64,000 nucleotides of DNA. Origin: Amyloporia xantha. Lineage: Eukaryota; Basidiomycota; Agaricomycetes; Polyporales; Adustoporiaceae. Shown here piece after piece: positions 11,186 to 23,426 of the stretch. Both the position numbers and the translations under genes were made by a program. Numbering within the stretch: the stretch's first letter is position 1; the number at the start of each line of letters is the position of its first letter. The notes below the pieces were generated by a model. It ran no database searches. It worked only from the letters and a program-made list of their open reading frames with translations, and was not told the DNA's origin. Where the stretch lies: positions 1,550,001-1,614,000 of the forward strand of contig JAYKKR010000002.1 of assembly GCA_036971615.1 (NCBI GenBank), written 5' to 3'.

Positions 11186-13548
11186 ATGTCGTCGGTGATA
11201 CCGCCGTATACATCACCTCCGACAATTCGCTCTACTCTATTCGAGAATCCTCCCGACGTCATCCCTCCAACAGACGAGCTAGAGGTACTGAATGATGAAC
11301 TCAAGGTGCTTAAGCAGAAGGCAATAGAGAGGGCCAGAAAGGCCGGAGAGGATCTCAAGACAATTGAAGAGTCTATGAGACGTATGAAGGAGAAGGAGAA
11401 GGGAAAGGCCAAGGCTATCGAGAAAGTGAAGAGAGAAAGTGGCTGTACGTAGAACCCTTTACTCTGCCAAAATATACCTGACACAATGTGTTGATTCTGT
11501 TATGTTATGGTGCCTATACAATTCGCCACATTATTACTTGCTCGCTGTAATTATCGCTGTTTATGCGACCGCTGCACGCTTCGCGTAACTCGACTGGCTA
11601 CTCTTCCTTTGATCACGCTCTCTGCGGTATTTCATGGCTTGGTCTTCTGGCACTACTACGATGGCAATTCTTGTGTATAGCTACGCCGCATTTAAACGGT
11701 GATGAAACAGCATCGCCACCACAGCCTCCACCCCTCCCGCAGAGACCTCGTATACCACCAGTGGTCCTCACCTCAGCTTCCCCAGCGCCAATACCTGTTG
11801 TGGATATGCGCAAGTCGTGAGCAACGCACAGTCTGTCCTTGCCCACCTGCTGATGATAAGCTAGTATACCTGAAGAGATCAAGAAGAAGAAGAAGAAACG
11901 GAAACGTGAGGAGCTTAGCGATGCTGAACCAGGTGAGCCTTATTCTCCAGCCTTGGCTAGTCATTTTGCAGAAGTCACCTATTGTCTCTAGAACCACAGA
12001 AAGTACGCAAGGCTTCTCCCGTCCCTGCACATTCGCATCCACCGGTCCTACCAAATCCGCCTCCACCCAAGGCTGCGAAGTATCCGTCGTCGTCACTTGT
12101 GTTCAGCAAAGTAAGTCCTCAATCTCAAGTGATTTCTTGTTGTCTCAGTGGCTGAGTACAAATCAGCCGGCGAATGGTCAAGATTTTGCATTACCGCCTT
12201 CAATATCGCTTCTTCCTCCTCGTCCACCCTTACAGCCCACACCTATACCAGGGCCCAGCAAGCCCACCGATGTGCGAGAAGATTTCAGTAAGAGCAAGCC
12301 GCCAGGCGGCCAGGTGCAGGTGACGACCTTCTACACGAGCATTGAGCCATGGATACGTCCTATCAAAGAGGAAGATATCGGCTTCCTTGAATACACAGGA
12401 GACGAGGTGGAGCCTTTTATAATGCCGAAATTAGGGCGGCATTATGCGGAGGTATGGGAAGAGGAAGACATCAAGTTATATGGTGCCCCGCTTCCTGGCA
12501 CTGCTGCAATGCGTGCGGTAGCACGGGGACATGCATCCAGCTCAACAACGCCATTACCACGATGGGAACCATCGACACTGATGGAGGCTGATCTCCTCAC
12601 GGAGGAGAGGGGTCATGGTCCTTTAACCGAACGGCTGGTCAGTGCGTTGATTCCAATGCACAATGCAACAGAATGGAGGGGTGTAAAAGCAGCTGAGGAA
12701 GCAATGGAAGGTCGTCCTGGGACGAATGGTGCTGCTGCCGCCGCTGCTCGAGATAAGCTCAATGTCGCAGATCTGGAGGACCGGATCAAGAACGTGCTTC
12801 GGTTTCATGGTCTGCTGGAAGAATTGGTGAGTTCTTTCAATGGGTGGCAAAATTAGACCGCTAGTTCTCACAAAACAAACACAATTAGCCTGACTTTTCA
12901 GAGGCTGTGGACGATCCAATAGCCACTGCTCTACGCCACGGACAGCGCGAACTTCGAATAGTCCTTGCAAACAACAAGGCTCGGAGGGCTCGTCTTGCTG
13001 CTATTGCGCGCGACCGGCTCGGGTATCAAGAATATGTTGAGCTACGCGACTCTATCGACAGGAATATCACCACTCTATATTCAAAGTTGCAGAAGAGGGA
13101 TGGCCCGAAGGCGAACAAGAAGAAGAAGAAAAGCGTGGAGCTCAACGGCGCACCAAATGGCGCACTGACTGGTGTCAGCGCTTTGCCGCCATGTCCCGCT
13201 TCAATCGGGTTGGGTCCGGACGAGGAGAACAGGTTGAATGTGCCAGAGCAGCTCAAGCGACTGGTGCAGACACGGCGGCAATGGGTCGATACCGTGGGCG
13301 CAGTATTCGAGGAGAAACAGAACGAGAATCCAGGGCGAATCTGGGGTCTGCCCAGGACCAGCGTTTTCGAAGGGATCGAAGAGGAGGTCCGGCGAGAGAT
13401 TGCCAGAAATTCTCCGTCAGGGTCAACGCCTAACTCCCACCTGCATTTGAGAGCGCCCACTAGTGTTTCGGACTCACGGACTACCAGTAGTACCAACCTG
13501 ACTAAAGGCAAAGAAAAAGCATCGGAAAACGACATGGATATTGACTGA
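11186..13548 (+). CDS. NGG1: ADA3/NGG1 subunit of SAGA-type histone acetyltransferase complexes
   Basis: ADA3 links the Gcn5 acetyltransferase to ADA2 in the nuclear HAT module. Six exons: 11186-11444, 11681-11816, 11865-11932, 11992-12110, 12149-12826, 12889-13548; 639 aa. The N-terminal part has a Lys/Glu-rich coiled stretch (residues about 35-85), then a Pro-rich basic linker. Conserved C-terminal Ada3 features are VTTFYTSIEPWIRPIKEEDI, the segment from LNVADLEDRIKNVLR to PDFSEAVDDPIATALR, and NNKARRARL with LGYQEYVELRDSIDRNI. The first intron is long for this region (236 nt), so an unrecognised small exon there is possible. Family identification is good; the middle linker is weakly conserved. 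Confidence 0.85.
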
Positions 13549-13682
13549 TTCACAGGATGGCTATGACCCATTTCGTATCATCACACTTATTACTATTATT
13601 GCTGTCATCTGCACGCCCTCGTTCTCATCCATCCAATGCATTTTCTGATGACCATGTTGGCATCGTCCCGAGCAGAGGGTAT

Positions 13683-14655
13683 CTACACTATTTCAGCGGC
13701 TGTTTTCGTCTTTTTGGATTTCTTCGTATGAGCACCGTCACCTTTCCGCTTCTTCTTCACCACCTCCCCGACCTCCGCTGCTGCAGAACGCTCGCCTTGG
13801 GCATCCTTTATAGGTAGCTCTTCGCCTTGCGCTGTTTCTAGCATCTCTTCCACCTGATCAACATCCATTGACTCCGGTGAACCGGCGGCGATAGCCAGCG
13901 ACCCTAAAGGCATGAAACGGTGTTTCAGGACTTCTACAGGATAGCGGTGTCGTGCCGCACTCTTATATGTAGATGATGTCGAATCCGAGCCTGACACTGC
14001 TGGGGATGGGTCGGGTGTCGGTAACACAGGCTTCGCAGTAATAACAAGATGCCGCGCAATTGGCTTGGACGCTGAAGCACTTGGAGGTCGGAATGCCAAC
14101 TCTACAGGAAGATCTGGGGTTGTATTCACCTTGATAAAGTGATCCGCCTTTCTGCCGTCTGGGCAGGAGACATGACAATCCCTTAACTTCCTCCCCACCC
14201 ATGTAGTCCGCTTTATCTTCACCCAGCGACCATACCTCGTAAGAGGTATGCTTGCGTTCAATAGACCCTATTCGAGTCGTTTTCGAAGGCGACGGTGCAT
14301 CTAGCTTGACATCATGCAGATGCCTGGCCTTGACCTAATGCGAACAGCTGAGATGACATCTAGAACATGTAGCAATAAATCTAAATCTTACACCCTCTGG
14401 CACGCGAATCATCCATAACTCCAGATTGTCATCATCATGCACAGCGTCCCAGTCAAATTCTCCAAAGTCGACTTCATGGTTGACGGGTACAGAGCCGGCA
14501 GGGGGCTTGTAAGTAAGATCAGGACTGGCCTCGACATTTCCTTCGGCTACTTTTGACTTCGCTTTCCTCTTGTTCTTTCTACCGTGATCCTCCAACTTCT
14601 TCGTCCTTTTCGAGATGAGCTCCGGCTCTGGCGACGATGATTCGGAAGAGCTCAT
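13683..14655 (-). CDS. RPA34: RNA polymerase I subunit RPA34.5-like
   Basis: RPA34.5 forms a TFIIF-like heterodimer with RPA49 on RNA polymerase I and aids rRNA transcription in the nucleolus. Three exons: 14655-14392, 14334-14130, 14071-13683; 285 aa. After a charged Ser/Lys-rich N-terminus comes the dimerisation part (LELWMIRVPEGVKARHLHDV, then TTRIGSIERKHTSYEVW). The C-terminus carries KHRFMPLGSL and ends in a long basic tail (KKKRKGDGAHTKKSKKTK), as in family members. Sequence conservation in this family is always low, so the label rests on the LWMIRVP segment, the beta-rich middle and the basic tail. Converges with ADA3, 134 bp apart. Confidence 0.75.
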
Positions 14656-15412
14656 GTTGCAATGATATCGAAGTCAAGCCAAAAAACGATGCGAATTCGA
14701 CGCAGGGTAAGAGTGGCGAGCGGCAAGGCAGGCAATAAAACGAAGCAATCCTTTATAGAGAGTGCAGCCGAGCCGAGCTATCCCAGAACTCTCTGAGTGA
14801 TACTGTAAGATTCACTGTCAGTGTTTGACTGCGACCTACTTTCAGCGAACATCACTATTCAGTCTTTCAATTTCACTGTCCTCCTGGCACGTGACCTATA
14901 TTAACGGAATGACCGTCGCCGACTCGCCTTGGAGTTGCAATCGGCAGTAACAATGAGTACGTTGATCATGACTTATGAGCTCGCTAGCCAATTCAATGGC
15001 ATTATTAGCTCACAGAACGACATATTCTAGTTACAACCGAGGCAGACGAAAAAATCGAATAAGATTTAGAGTATAGGGCCGAGATTCAATGTGTCAACTT
15101 ATAAGTATGGTACTTGTTATGCATGCATCTAGGAGGAACGCAGAAGAACACGACCGCTCGACGGTGACATTGCCATGGATGTTGTATGTATTGTAAGTGT
15201 AAGTGTAACGAGCGGGACGAGGGACAAAGAAGCACCTGGTTTCGTAACAGATCCGACCGCTAGTGTGACAACAAGAGAAGATTGAATACGTTATGGATTC
15301 GGTGTGCTGCAAGGAGCAAGGCGGAAATTGCGCGGTGTATACAGATGGAGTGATCGATTCAGGGACACATGTAGAGGGGAGAGAAAGATTCGCAGTGTGG
15401 ATCGTTCTGACA
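14656..15412. other. Intergenic between RPA34-like gene and kinase 3' end
   Basis: 757 bp holding the RPA34-like promoter and the kinase 3' flank. No conserved frame was seen. Confidence 0.5.
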
Positions 15413-17835
15413 TCAATGTTCTTGATGTGCAACGCTGTCGGGACCTATATCCTCGCCATCCACGATAAGCCCATCGTCGTCATCTTCCGCGTCCAGATCT
15501 ATGTCCGCGACAGCGTCAACATGATGACACTCCCCACTGACTTGCCCGCCTGGCTCTCCGTCACAGGCCCCAGGGTGCGGCGGGAAATTCTCATCGGACG
15601 CGGGCAACGTAGGTGCAATGGGTGCGCCCTCCCCGCGCATCCACTCATCCTCCCACAGATCGATGATCTTCGACCGTTTCCGTGGGTCGCGGACAAGTAG
15701 CTTCTCGACGACTCGGCGCACACCAGCACTTTTCGCTAGCGCTATGCCTGTCAGCCGCCCTGCCTCTTCGCCACTGCTATCACTGCTGTCCTCCGGCCAC
15801 GCATATTCCGCCTTCGCGATGCGCACCAAGAGCGCCTTGCGTTCTGCCCGGACGTCTGCTCTGTGCTTAGCGGGAGATTGGACAGTCGTCGCTTCCTCAC
15901 GTTCTCGCGACGCTGTCCGTGCTCGCTGACGGTCAAACGGCAGCCTACGGGTGGCGAGTGTATACAGGACGACACCGCATGCCCACGCGTCTGTCTCGCG
16001 TCCATCGTATGGTCGCCCCGTGACGAGCTCGGGGGCAGCGTAGGACTCGGAGCCACAAAGCGTCGTGAGGAGTGGCTGCGCTGGATCGATGAACCGCGAG
16101 AGACCAAAGTCTGTCAGCTTGATCAGCGAAGCAGGCAGTGAAGGAAGGGGTGATGAGAACAGAGATGTCGTGAGGAGAATATCTGTCGGTTATTTGATCA
16201 GAATACGTCATCTTCATGAGATGCCAGCAATCACGACCTACTTTCGAGTTTGATATCCCGGTGTACAAGGCCTACACCATGCATCCAGCCGACGGCTTTA
16301 CATAGCTCGCCAAATATACGGCGGAGCAGCGCTTCGTCCAGGCTTGAATGACTCTCTGCGTGGTCGATAACGTCAAAAAGTTCGCCCCCGCCGACATACT
16401 CGAGCACAAGACAATGATGTGACACCGTGCTGAAGGAGTGAACATACGAGACGATCGACGGATGCGAGATGTGCTACACCGATGGTCAGCCCAGGAACTG
16501 GCGTGCTGCACGGCAAAGATGTAAGAGAGAATGAAAACTCACCCGTAAGATCTCGACCTCACGGACGAAGCTCACGCGCGAGCGCGAGTTGCTTTCGCAC
16601 ATCTCACGGTCCGTCATCTTAACGGCGACCAGCCTGCCGGATACCGTGGTGACGGCACGCGTGGCAAGCACACCTGAACCATCCTCGCTCAGGTATATGC
16701 TCTCGTCGCTCTGTTCCTGCCCGTGCCCACGCACCACCACCCTGTTTTCTCTCCTCATGGGTACCCCGCCCTTGCCTGACACTGCACCGAACTTTGGCCT
16801 CGTACCCTCCAGTCTTCTCCCCCTCTTCTCGCTCCTGCTCCTCAACAAACTAGTCTTCCTCGACAGCTCTAGCGCGCCAAGCTGGCCCTGCACGTCCCTG
16901 GCAAGCCATACGCTGCTGAAGGCACCGTGCCCTAATACGCGCTCGAGTCGCAATGAAAGCGATGTGCTGTTCAAGACAGCGCCCGCTTCCAGGCGTGAGG
17001 ACTGTGACTGTGAATCGGTCGTTGGTATTGGTGGTGGTGGTGGTGGTGGTTTTGGTTTAGGCTCGATAGCCGTGGATACACTGGACGAGTGCTCGAAGTC
17101 TGCAGCACCAGAAAGCCGGGTGGGCAGGTCCGAAGGCTCGGGGACGTGAGGAGGCGCTGAGCCATTTTCGACAGTAGGCGAAGCGCTGTATGCGTCCACG
17201 TAGGTTGGGATGCCTGGGTAGGAACGGGGTGTAGGGTCGAACTCTCGAAATTCGCGTCGATGACCGGTGGAGTTGTCGCCCGAGTCATCCTCTGTTCCGT
17301 AACGCCTCCGTGATGGGAACAGACGCGAGAGGGGGATGGGAGGAAGGTGACTTCGCTTGGGAGGGGAGCTAGAACTTTCGCGAGAATCTGTAGGACTGGC
17401 TGGGAAATGGGCAGCGGTAGGGGGAGGAGTAGGCAGGAGTGAAGGCCCGAAGAAGTCGGCGTTGAGGGAGCGCTTAGGAGCGCGTTGCTCAATGCGTGGT
17501 GTTTCATCGGCTCCGGGATTGTCCTCGTACTCGGAAGAAGCGGACGCTTGAGAGACGATGGAATCGATGGAGGCCTGTGACTTGATAGACGTGGACCGCC
17601 TGTTTGGATTTGGCGGAGGGAGGGGCGTAGGCGAGCCACCAAAGGGAGATCCAAAGAATGCATGGGTCTTGCTCCCAATCGAATGGACTGATACAGAAGG
17701 GGATGGTAAGGGAGAGGGTGCAGATGCTGAGGTGATCGATGAGGATGATGTAAGGACACTCAAATGCGAATAACGAGTGGAAGAGCTGTCAGTGGAAGAC
17801 GAAGGGCTGAGATATCCCGTCCGGTTGGCAATCAT
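15413..17835 (-). CDS. Serine/threonine protein kinase with long disordered N-terminus and interrupted N-lobe
   Basis: Three exons (17835-16543, 16473-16242, 16182-15413) give 764 aa. The first ~300 residues are Ser/Pro-rich with a poly-Pro run (IEPKPKPPPPPPPIP) and no fold I recognise. The kinase domain starts with the Gly-loop GHGAFSSVWLARD. The catalytic Lys follows only after about 78 residues (RLVAVKM), where 10-15 is usual. Downstream are VLEYVGGGELFDVI, catalytic HRDIKLEN, KLTDFGLSR, the activation end SYAAPEL and DAWACGVVLYTL. All catalytic residues are present, so it should be active. The C-lobe carries an extra Arg/Glu-rich insert after LPFDRQRA, and the protein ends in an acidic tail. 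It is CAMK-like and resembles yeast PRR1/NIM1-type kinases, but no orthologue is claimed. Confidence 0.85.
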
Positions 17836-18562
17836 TGTGAAATGCCGAAATGTTGCGGGAAAAGGCCAAAGGAATTCTTGAGAAAGAGATGATGAAGTGC
17901 AGTTGAAAGTTACAAGTGGGAGAACGCGATAGGGAACGTGAAGGGAGTCAGGATACAAGGTATACAGTCTGTTCCCGTAGATGTTTGTAAGGAGTCGGGT
18001 GGTGTAGGGTACGTCCTTGGAAGGGCGAAAGTGAAGCCAAATCCAATTGAGCCCTGTGACCGAACCCTGACGAAGTGGAGAGTTTACAGTCCCGAGTTGA
18101 GAACGGCCAAGTATTCGCAGAGGTAATAGAAGACCTTGGGGAAATCAGGGACAAATGAGGGCATTAATGTCTAGCCCTTACAATCTGGATGTTACCAGAG
18201 CATGATCCTTCGGGACGAAGAAAACAGGGAGAGAGACCGTCAACGACGCGGTCGACGTGGTGGAGAGGTAGACGGAGGTGGAGCGAGCGCGGCGCAGGCA
18301 AACACTGCAAGACCGTCCGTCTTACTCCCCGGTCCGAGCGCCCATCACGTCACAAGTCACAGCTGCCAAGACATCTGTCAGCTCCGACGACCGTGCGTCT
18401 GTGACTTCCGTCACGCAGCATTCTTGCTTTCTCTACTTCTCTACATCACACGCTAGTCACAACTGCACAATCAATTCCTTCACGGAAAGATCTTACAGCT
18501 ACAATTATGGCATGCTCACCATTAGAAGGGGAATTGTCGTGGACTTCCTCTGGCCATGTGCA
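17836..18562. promoter_or_regulatory. Upstream region of the kinase
   Basis: About 730 bp with no convincing coding frame. It presumably contains the kinase promoter and 5' leader. Confidence 0.4.
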
Positions 18563-18826
18563 ATGCCCGCGATACGGAGAACCTCGCGCGCACAGGCTCC
18601 GCTACCAGCGGAAACAACCGGGAGGCGAGCAGTCAAGATTGAGTCAGAGCCAAGTCAAGGACGTCGAACTCTCATGCGCACGGTTCACGAACCAGAGCTA
18701 GACATATCGAGCAAAGAGTTCGCAGCAGATATGACAGCCCGCAGGAGATTTCCGAAGCAGTTGCAGAGTGAATTCGTGAGCCATTTCGTCTTGTCGATCA
18801 GCCATTCACAGGGAATCCCAGTCTGA
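18563..18826 (+). CDS. Possible small hypothetical protein or first exon
   Basis: An 87-aa frame beginning MPAIRRTSRAQ. It is basic and contains RRAVKIESEP and EPELDISSKEFAADMTARR. A GTGAGC at 18777 could be a splice donor leading to more exons, but no acceptor gives an obviously conserved continuation. No domain recognised. It may be spurious. Confidence 0.2.
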   Translation: MPAIRRTSRAQAPLPAETTGRRAVKIESEPSQGRRTLMRTVHEPELDISSKEFAADMTARRRFPKQLQSEFVSHFVLSISHSQGIPV

Positions 18827-18899
18827 GCGACCGAGCTCGTCGTCTCATACAGCAAACGACTATATATCGCTGCTAGAGCCTGCAGGCAAGCTTCGACAT

Positions 18900-21800
18900 C
18901 AGAATTTCTTCAGTTGTGGGTTCCACGCTTACTGCGCAGACCGACTGTGGGTATGTGGTGCCTGGAACGGGGCTTGCAGCCGCTGGTTGAACTATTCAGA
19001 AGCTCACAAGCAAGATGTCCGCGAACACGTCCCCGCGCCGCCTTCGCATGCATCTTCACTCAGACTGAGCCAATGTGGAGAGATGTAGGACCGATGTCGA
19101 AATTGAAAGGCTCACTGCTCAGATTCCAACTATTAATATTCTCATGCTTGTGGTATGTCTGTGGTAAGTGGTACCAGCGATGAGCGTTAACTTCGCCGAT
19201 GTAAGTATGCATATTTCCAACTATGAATGTAATTGATCTTCGCTAATAGTAATCGAGACCACATATGAACGCCCCGGAGGCCGCCGGCACTGTCTCGCAT
19301 AACCTACTCATAACCTTGTAATGAGACTCTGCGTCGGCCACTGTCAGGAAAGCGAATCGGCGGGAGCATGCAGGGCGCATCATTCATATCAAATCGACGG
19401 TTTCACTTCTTCACGGGCACCCACCGGCATCGCCACTCAAGATCCAACGAGCCATTGATTATTGCAAGAAGTTAAATCTTGCTGCTGCTGATCGGATATT
19501 AGGGACCAGATCCAATATTAATCAGGGGTCTACAAACTATACATGTAGTCTGTTCCACGGAAAATCCAGAGAACACTGGTGACCCTGACTGACATCATGA
19601 CATGTCCCCTGACCAGTGCGATCCGTCATGAACTCCTCTAACCGTAAACTATCCATGGCTTTTAGTGAGGAGTTTTAACTACAAAAGAGGCGGATGCACG
19701 GCCCGGGACCGACCACGACATGTCTGGATTCGTCTGGGTTCATCGTGCGCCGTTCAGCTGCTCACATGAGTGGCCACCGGTACCGTCTGTCTTGCCCTGA
19801 GCGTATGCAAGCACCCCTCGCCGCCCCCGACAGGAGGACGGCTCAGGGGAAGTTGCGGTAATCTGCAGTTGTACCTTCGGGGGCCCGGTCTCACCGCCGA
19901 GGGTCCTTTGCAGAAATGTCCTAGCACGACAGCTCGATAGGAGGGCATAACACCCTGAGTGGCGAGCCGTAATCGCAAGGAAGTTTCCAAGTTGCCGACA
20001 TGTGCACGATGCACGAGATGCAATTGTGCACAAGATTTCGCAATAGTGGGGGACGCACTAGGAGGCACTGTATCTAGGAACGTCCAGGTCGAGTTGCCAA
20101 GTACTGATCTTGTACTACGCCTGCTTTCGGAGTGGCACAACCTGATACAGCGACCGTGCACACGATGGGATCTGGCGTGTGCAGACCCAGTCAGCTACGG
20201 CAAAAAGAACAAGTAGATTATCCAGATGATACTGACCTATCGAGGATATAGACGCTCCTGAACTGGTCGTGGTGAATCTGGTGATAGCGCGGATTGAAAA
20301 TCGGCCCTTAGTCTCAACTCTACAGACACCAGATTGAGCTAGAAGGCTCGAGAGTGGGTCGAAGACGAAGCAGCTGTGACGATTCGCAAAGGGCCTATAC
20401 TCTAGATTTGATCTCATGGTCATCATACCAGCTAGGCCCGCCGCGAATGTGACAGTGCAAAAAAAACTCGACTAAAACGGGTTGCTAAAAACATTGACGT
20501 GTGCCGAGACAGCTTGCAATTATGGATTGAAGTGAATAGCGTCGGAAGACATGATAAGGAATATCATGTGGACATCCAGAGCGACCTACCAATATGTCAT
20601 CTGCGGCAGTCGTAACCAGGGAGATTCGGAGGACATAACTCCTGCAAGCACTGGTGCGTAAGAAATAATATTGCCTGTCGGCCGGCACCGTACTCACCCT
20701 CAGCAGTTTACATAAAGTGGACACGATGAAGCAGTGCGAGCAGGTTTACAGATAGTGGCAAAATTGATGTAGTTCATAACGCTGCTGAGAATAATATACT
20801 CAGTTGAGTAGTATCGCCTAGAGACGTACATTCGTGATTTTTGGTTACTCTTCAGCTGAAGTACGCCGGTATGACGGATAGTAAGTTGTCGAGATGCTAA
20901 CAAATGCGTTTCTCATCTGGGTTATCCACTGGCGTCGAGGTAACATGAGTCATTTGTACGCTGGTCGAAGACGCGGAGATTTTGTGACCGTTGACTTTCT
21001 TACTAGCAAAATGATGAATGCGTTACTTCATCAGTCACCCCAATTAGCCGGTATGCAAACTTCGGACCTTGTTCCACTCACCACACCTCGCCGAAGCACT
21101 CCACAGCGGCGTACTCACAGAGGACGTATATGCATACAGCATTATTCAGAAAGCGGGACAGAGAACCGCCGCTCGTAATCCTTATGCAGCTGATGACTGG
21201 GAACTGCTGTGAAGGTGAACGTAGCACCTACAATAGATAATAGGGTATAGAGTCCACATGCCCATTGGATGTCTGCTAAAGTCGGTAAGAACACGCCAGC
21301 TAGAGGAGAGGATTGCACTAGTAACACAGGAAACAACGGTGTCGGACAGCTTCCAAACGGACGCTCGGAACCATACCGGCGTTGACATATTCCGTACGTG
21401 TCATACAACGCGGAAGTTATGGCTCACGGGTCAACAATCGCGGACGGGACGCGCTATGTCAACCCACCGGCTATGATGATCCGTGTGGGTCATATATGAC
21501 ATTATGACATTCGAACTATCACACTGCGTGCGTCAACGGAAATTTATTAGTCGCTCACTGGGTAAGGACGTCTTCCAATGACCGCGTACGAACAGCCTGT
21601 CGACCGCATCATACATACTGCGATGTACCAGCTGATCATAGGCAGGTGATGAGAGGAACCGTATGTATGGCGGGAAATGATCCGCATTGTTGTAATCTCA
21701 CGCGCTCGGGAGAGTAGGATGCTTCTTGAACAGTTGTCGATTGAACAAGGCAGCATGAAGGGGTAGAAGGTTTTGATTCTCCACACCCAGCCGGTCCGCC

Positions 21801-23426
21801 ATCGTACTAAGGGCATGTTTGTGTGGCCGTGACGTCGACGCCGCGCAGCCTCGTGCGGTTGCGCCCAATACGACGCAGTGGAGCAAAAAATGAACACGGG
21901 ACAGGAACAGCATATGGACGACGAGTTCATTCTTTCTAGCCTAAAGTCAAAAATCTGTTATGACGAGGTTCTTCGGGAGGATGTCGTGATCAGAGTAAAA
22001 GATTCTCGACAAAAGCCTCAACATACTTTTCATTTTGTGGAAGTTTTCAACAAATCCTCCACAGGCGCTCCAGCTGCTCCCAATCCGTATCGCTGTCAGC
22101 TATCGGGTCCCGGGAGCAGTGGCCTCGCGAAATTGTACAACGCCTCCATCAGTCGCCTGAGTCACCCGGTCCGCTGTCAATGCTCAGTCAGCACGACACG
22201 AAGGTATGCCAATGCTCATGCAATTGGCACACCTTCTGAAATCGTTCAAGACCGAGCCTTTCAAAGCTTCGAAAATGACGGTGGTAATAGTCATGTAGCG
22301 CGAGTGAATAGGTCCTGGAGACTGGCCTTGTCGTGAACAACCTCGGCCTGCAGGCTCATCAGTCTATATGTCCGGGCAGATGGCTCTGAGCGCTCTGATA
22401 CGATTCTGACGCTCAAGAAAGCTGCCACGAGTCTAGGGCTTCATTCCGGAGGATATGAAATTAGCACAGGTTCATCCTCAATTCTGCTCGTCGCGCAAGC
22501 AGGGATCTGGAGCAATATACGAGTCATCTTGAATATTTGTTGGCCATGGAAAGTGTTCATCTCCAGTAAGTACCCAACGAGGAGCGACGTCAGACAAGGA
22601 CGGTGCAAAAATATGAGGAGGAAGACGGCCCAATCTGGATCCATGGGGAATTTGGAATAGACTATTTGATTGATGGGTCGAGCCGGTGCTGAACTGATAG
22701 TTCCTTATTCGCGCCACCGTCCAGACCGCGCACGTGCACCGCGTCTGGGACGGGGACGGTTCTCTCCAACATCGCCTTCGCCTTTTATTCTCCCATTCCG
22801 CACTCTCGCTCTTTGCAGCGGTGAGACACCCAGGGTCCACGACGCAAGCAGCTTCGTCCGAATTGTCACTGTCCGAGACGTTCTGCATCTTCGCGGTGAG
22901 TCGTACTTATGTCGTCGCGGTGAGCCGCAGTCCTAAATACCGACTTCGCTAACAGGCCCGCACACACTACGCGACGTGCACCCCATCCTTTCTGCCCTGT
23001 GAGACGGAAGTTCTCAATACCAAGGCCACTCCTATAGTCGATCCATTCTATCACACCTCCTGCGCAGGTGAGTTTCTTTTCGCTAGGTAGCCTCTGAGGC
23101 TGACCGTCAGCCGCATCTCGGAATGACTGATTTTCTCATACACCAGACCGTGCTCTTTGGACTTCGAGCGTTTGACCGGCGCATTCCCGACTTATCCTTT
23201 GCGCACTTAACATATATTTATTAAATCTGTCAAGAGCCGCCTTATTTCCTCACGACCTTCAACTTCCAGCGCCCGGAAAGACGTCACCACTCGAAGTGAG
23301 TTACGCCCAAACTCACGGTACCCTTGCGAATCTTGCGCATTGTATTTGGCTTTGCATGCAGCATGACGCTGACCATCCAACCTTATTTACAGACACCGCC
23401 CCCATTACTTCCCTCCCTCGACCCCT
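18900..23426. other. Gene-poor stretch of about 4.5 kb
   Basis: Only short, unconserved frames occur, in marked contrast to the dense neighbours. The longest is a plus frame at 21878-22336 (152 aa, from MEQKMNTGQEQ), which I cannot assign. A minus frame at 21142-21408 has hydrophobic segments, perhaps a relic of a membrane protein. The last kilobase should include the promoter and leader of the PP1 regulatory gene. No terminal repeats were spotted by eye. Confidence 0.4.

Noticed and set aside
21878..22336. 152-codon plus-strand ORF in the gene-poor stretch
   Set aside because: Unrecognised and isolated; kept only as a remark in the intergenic entry.
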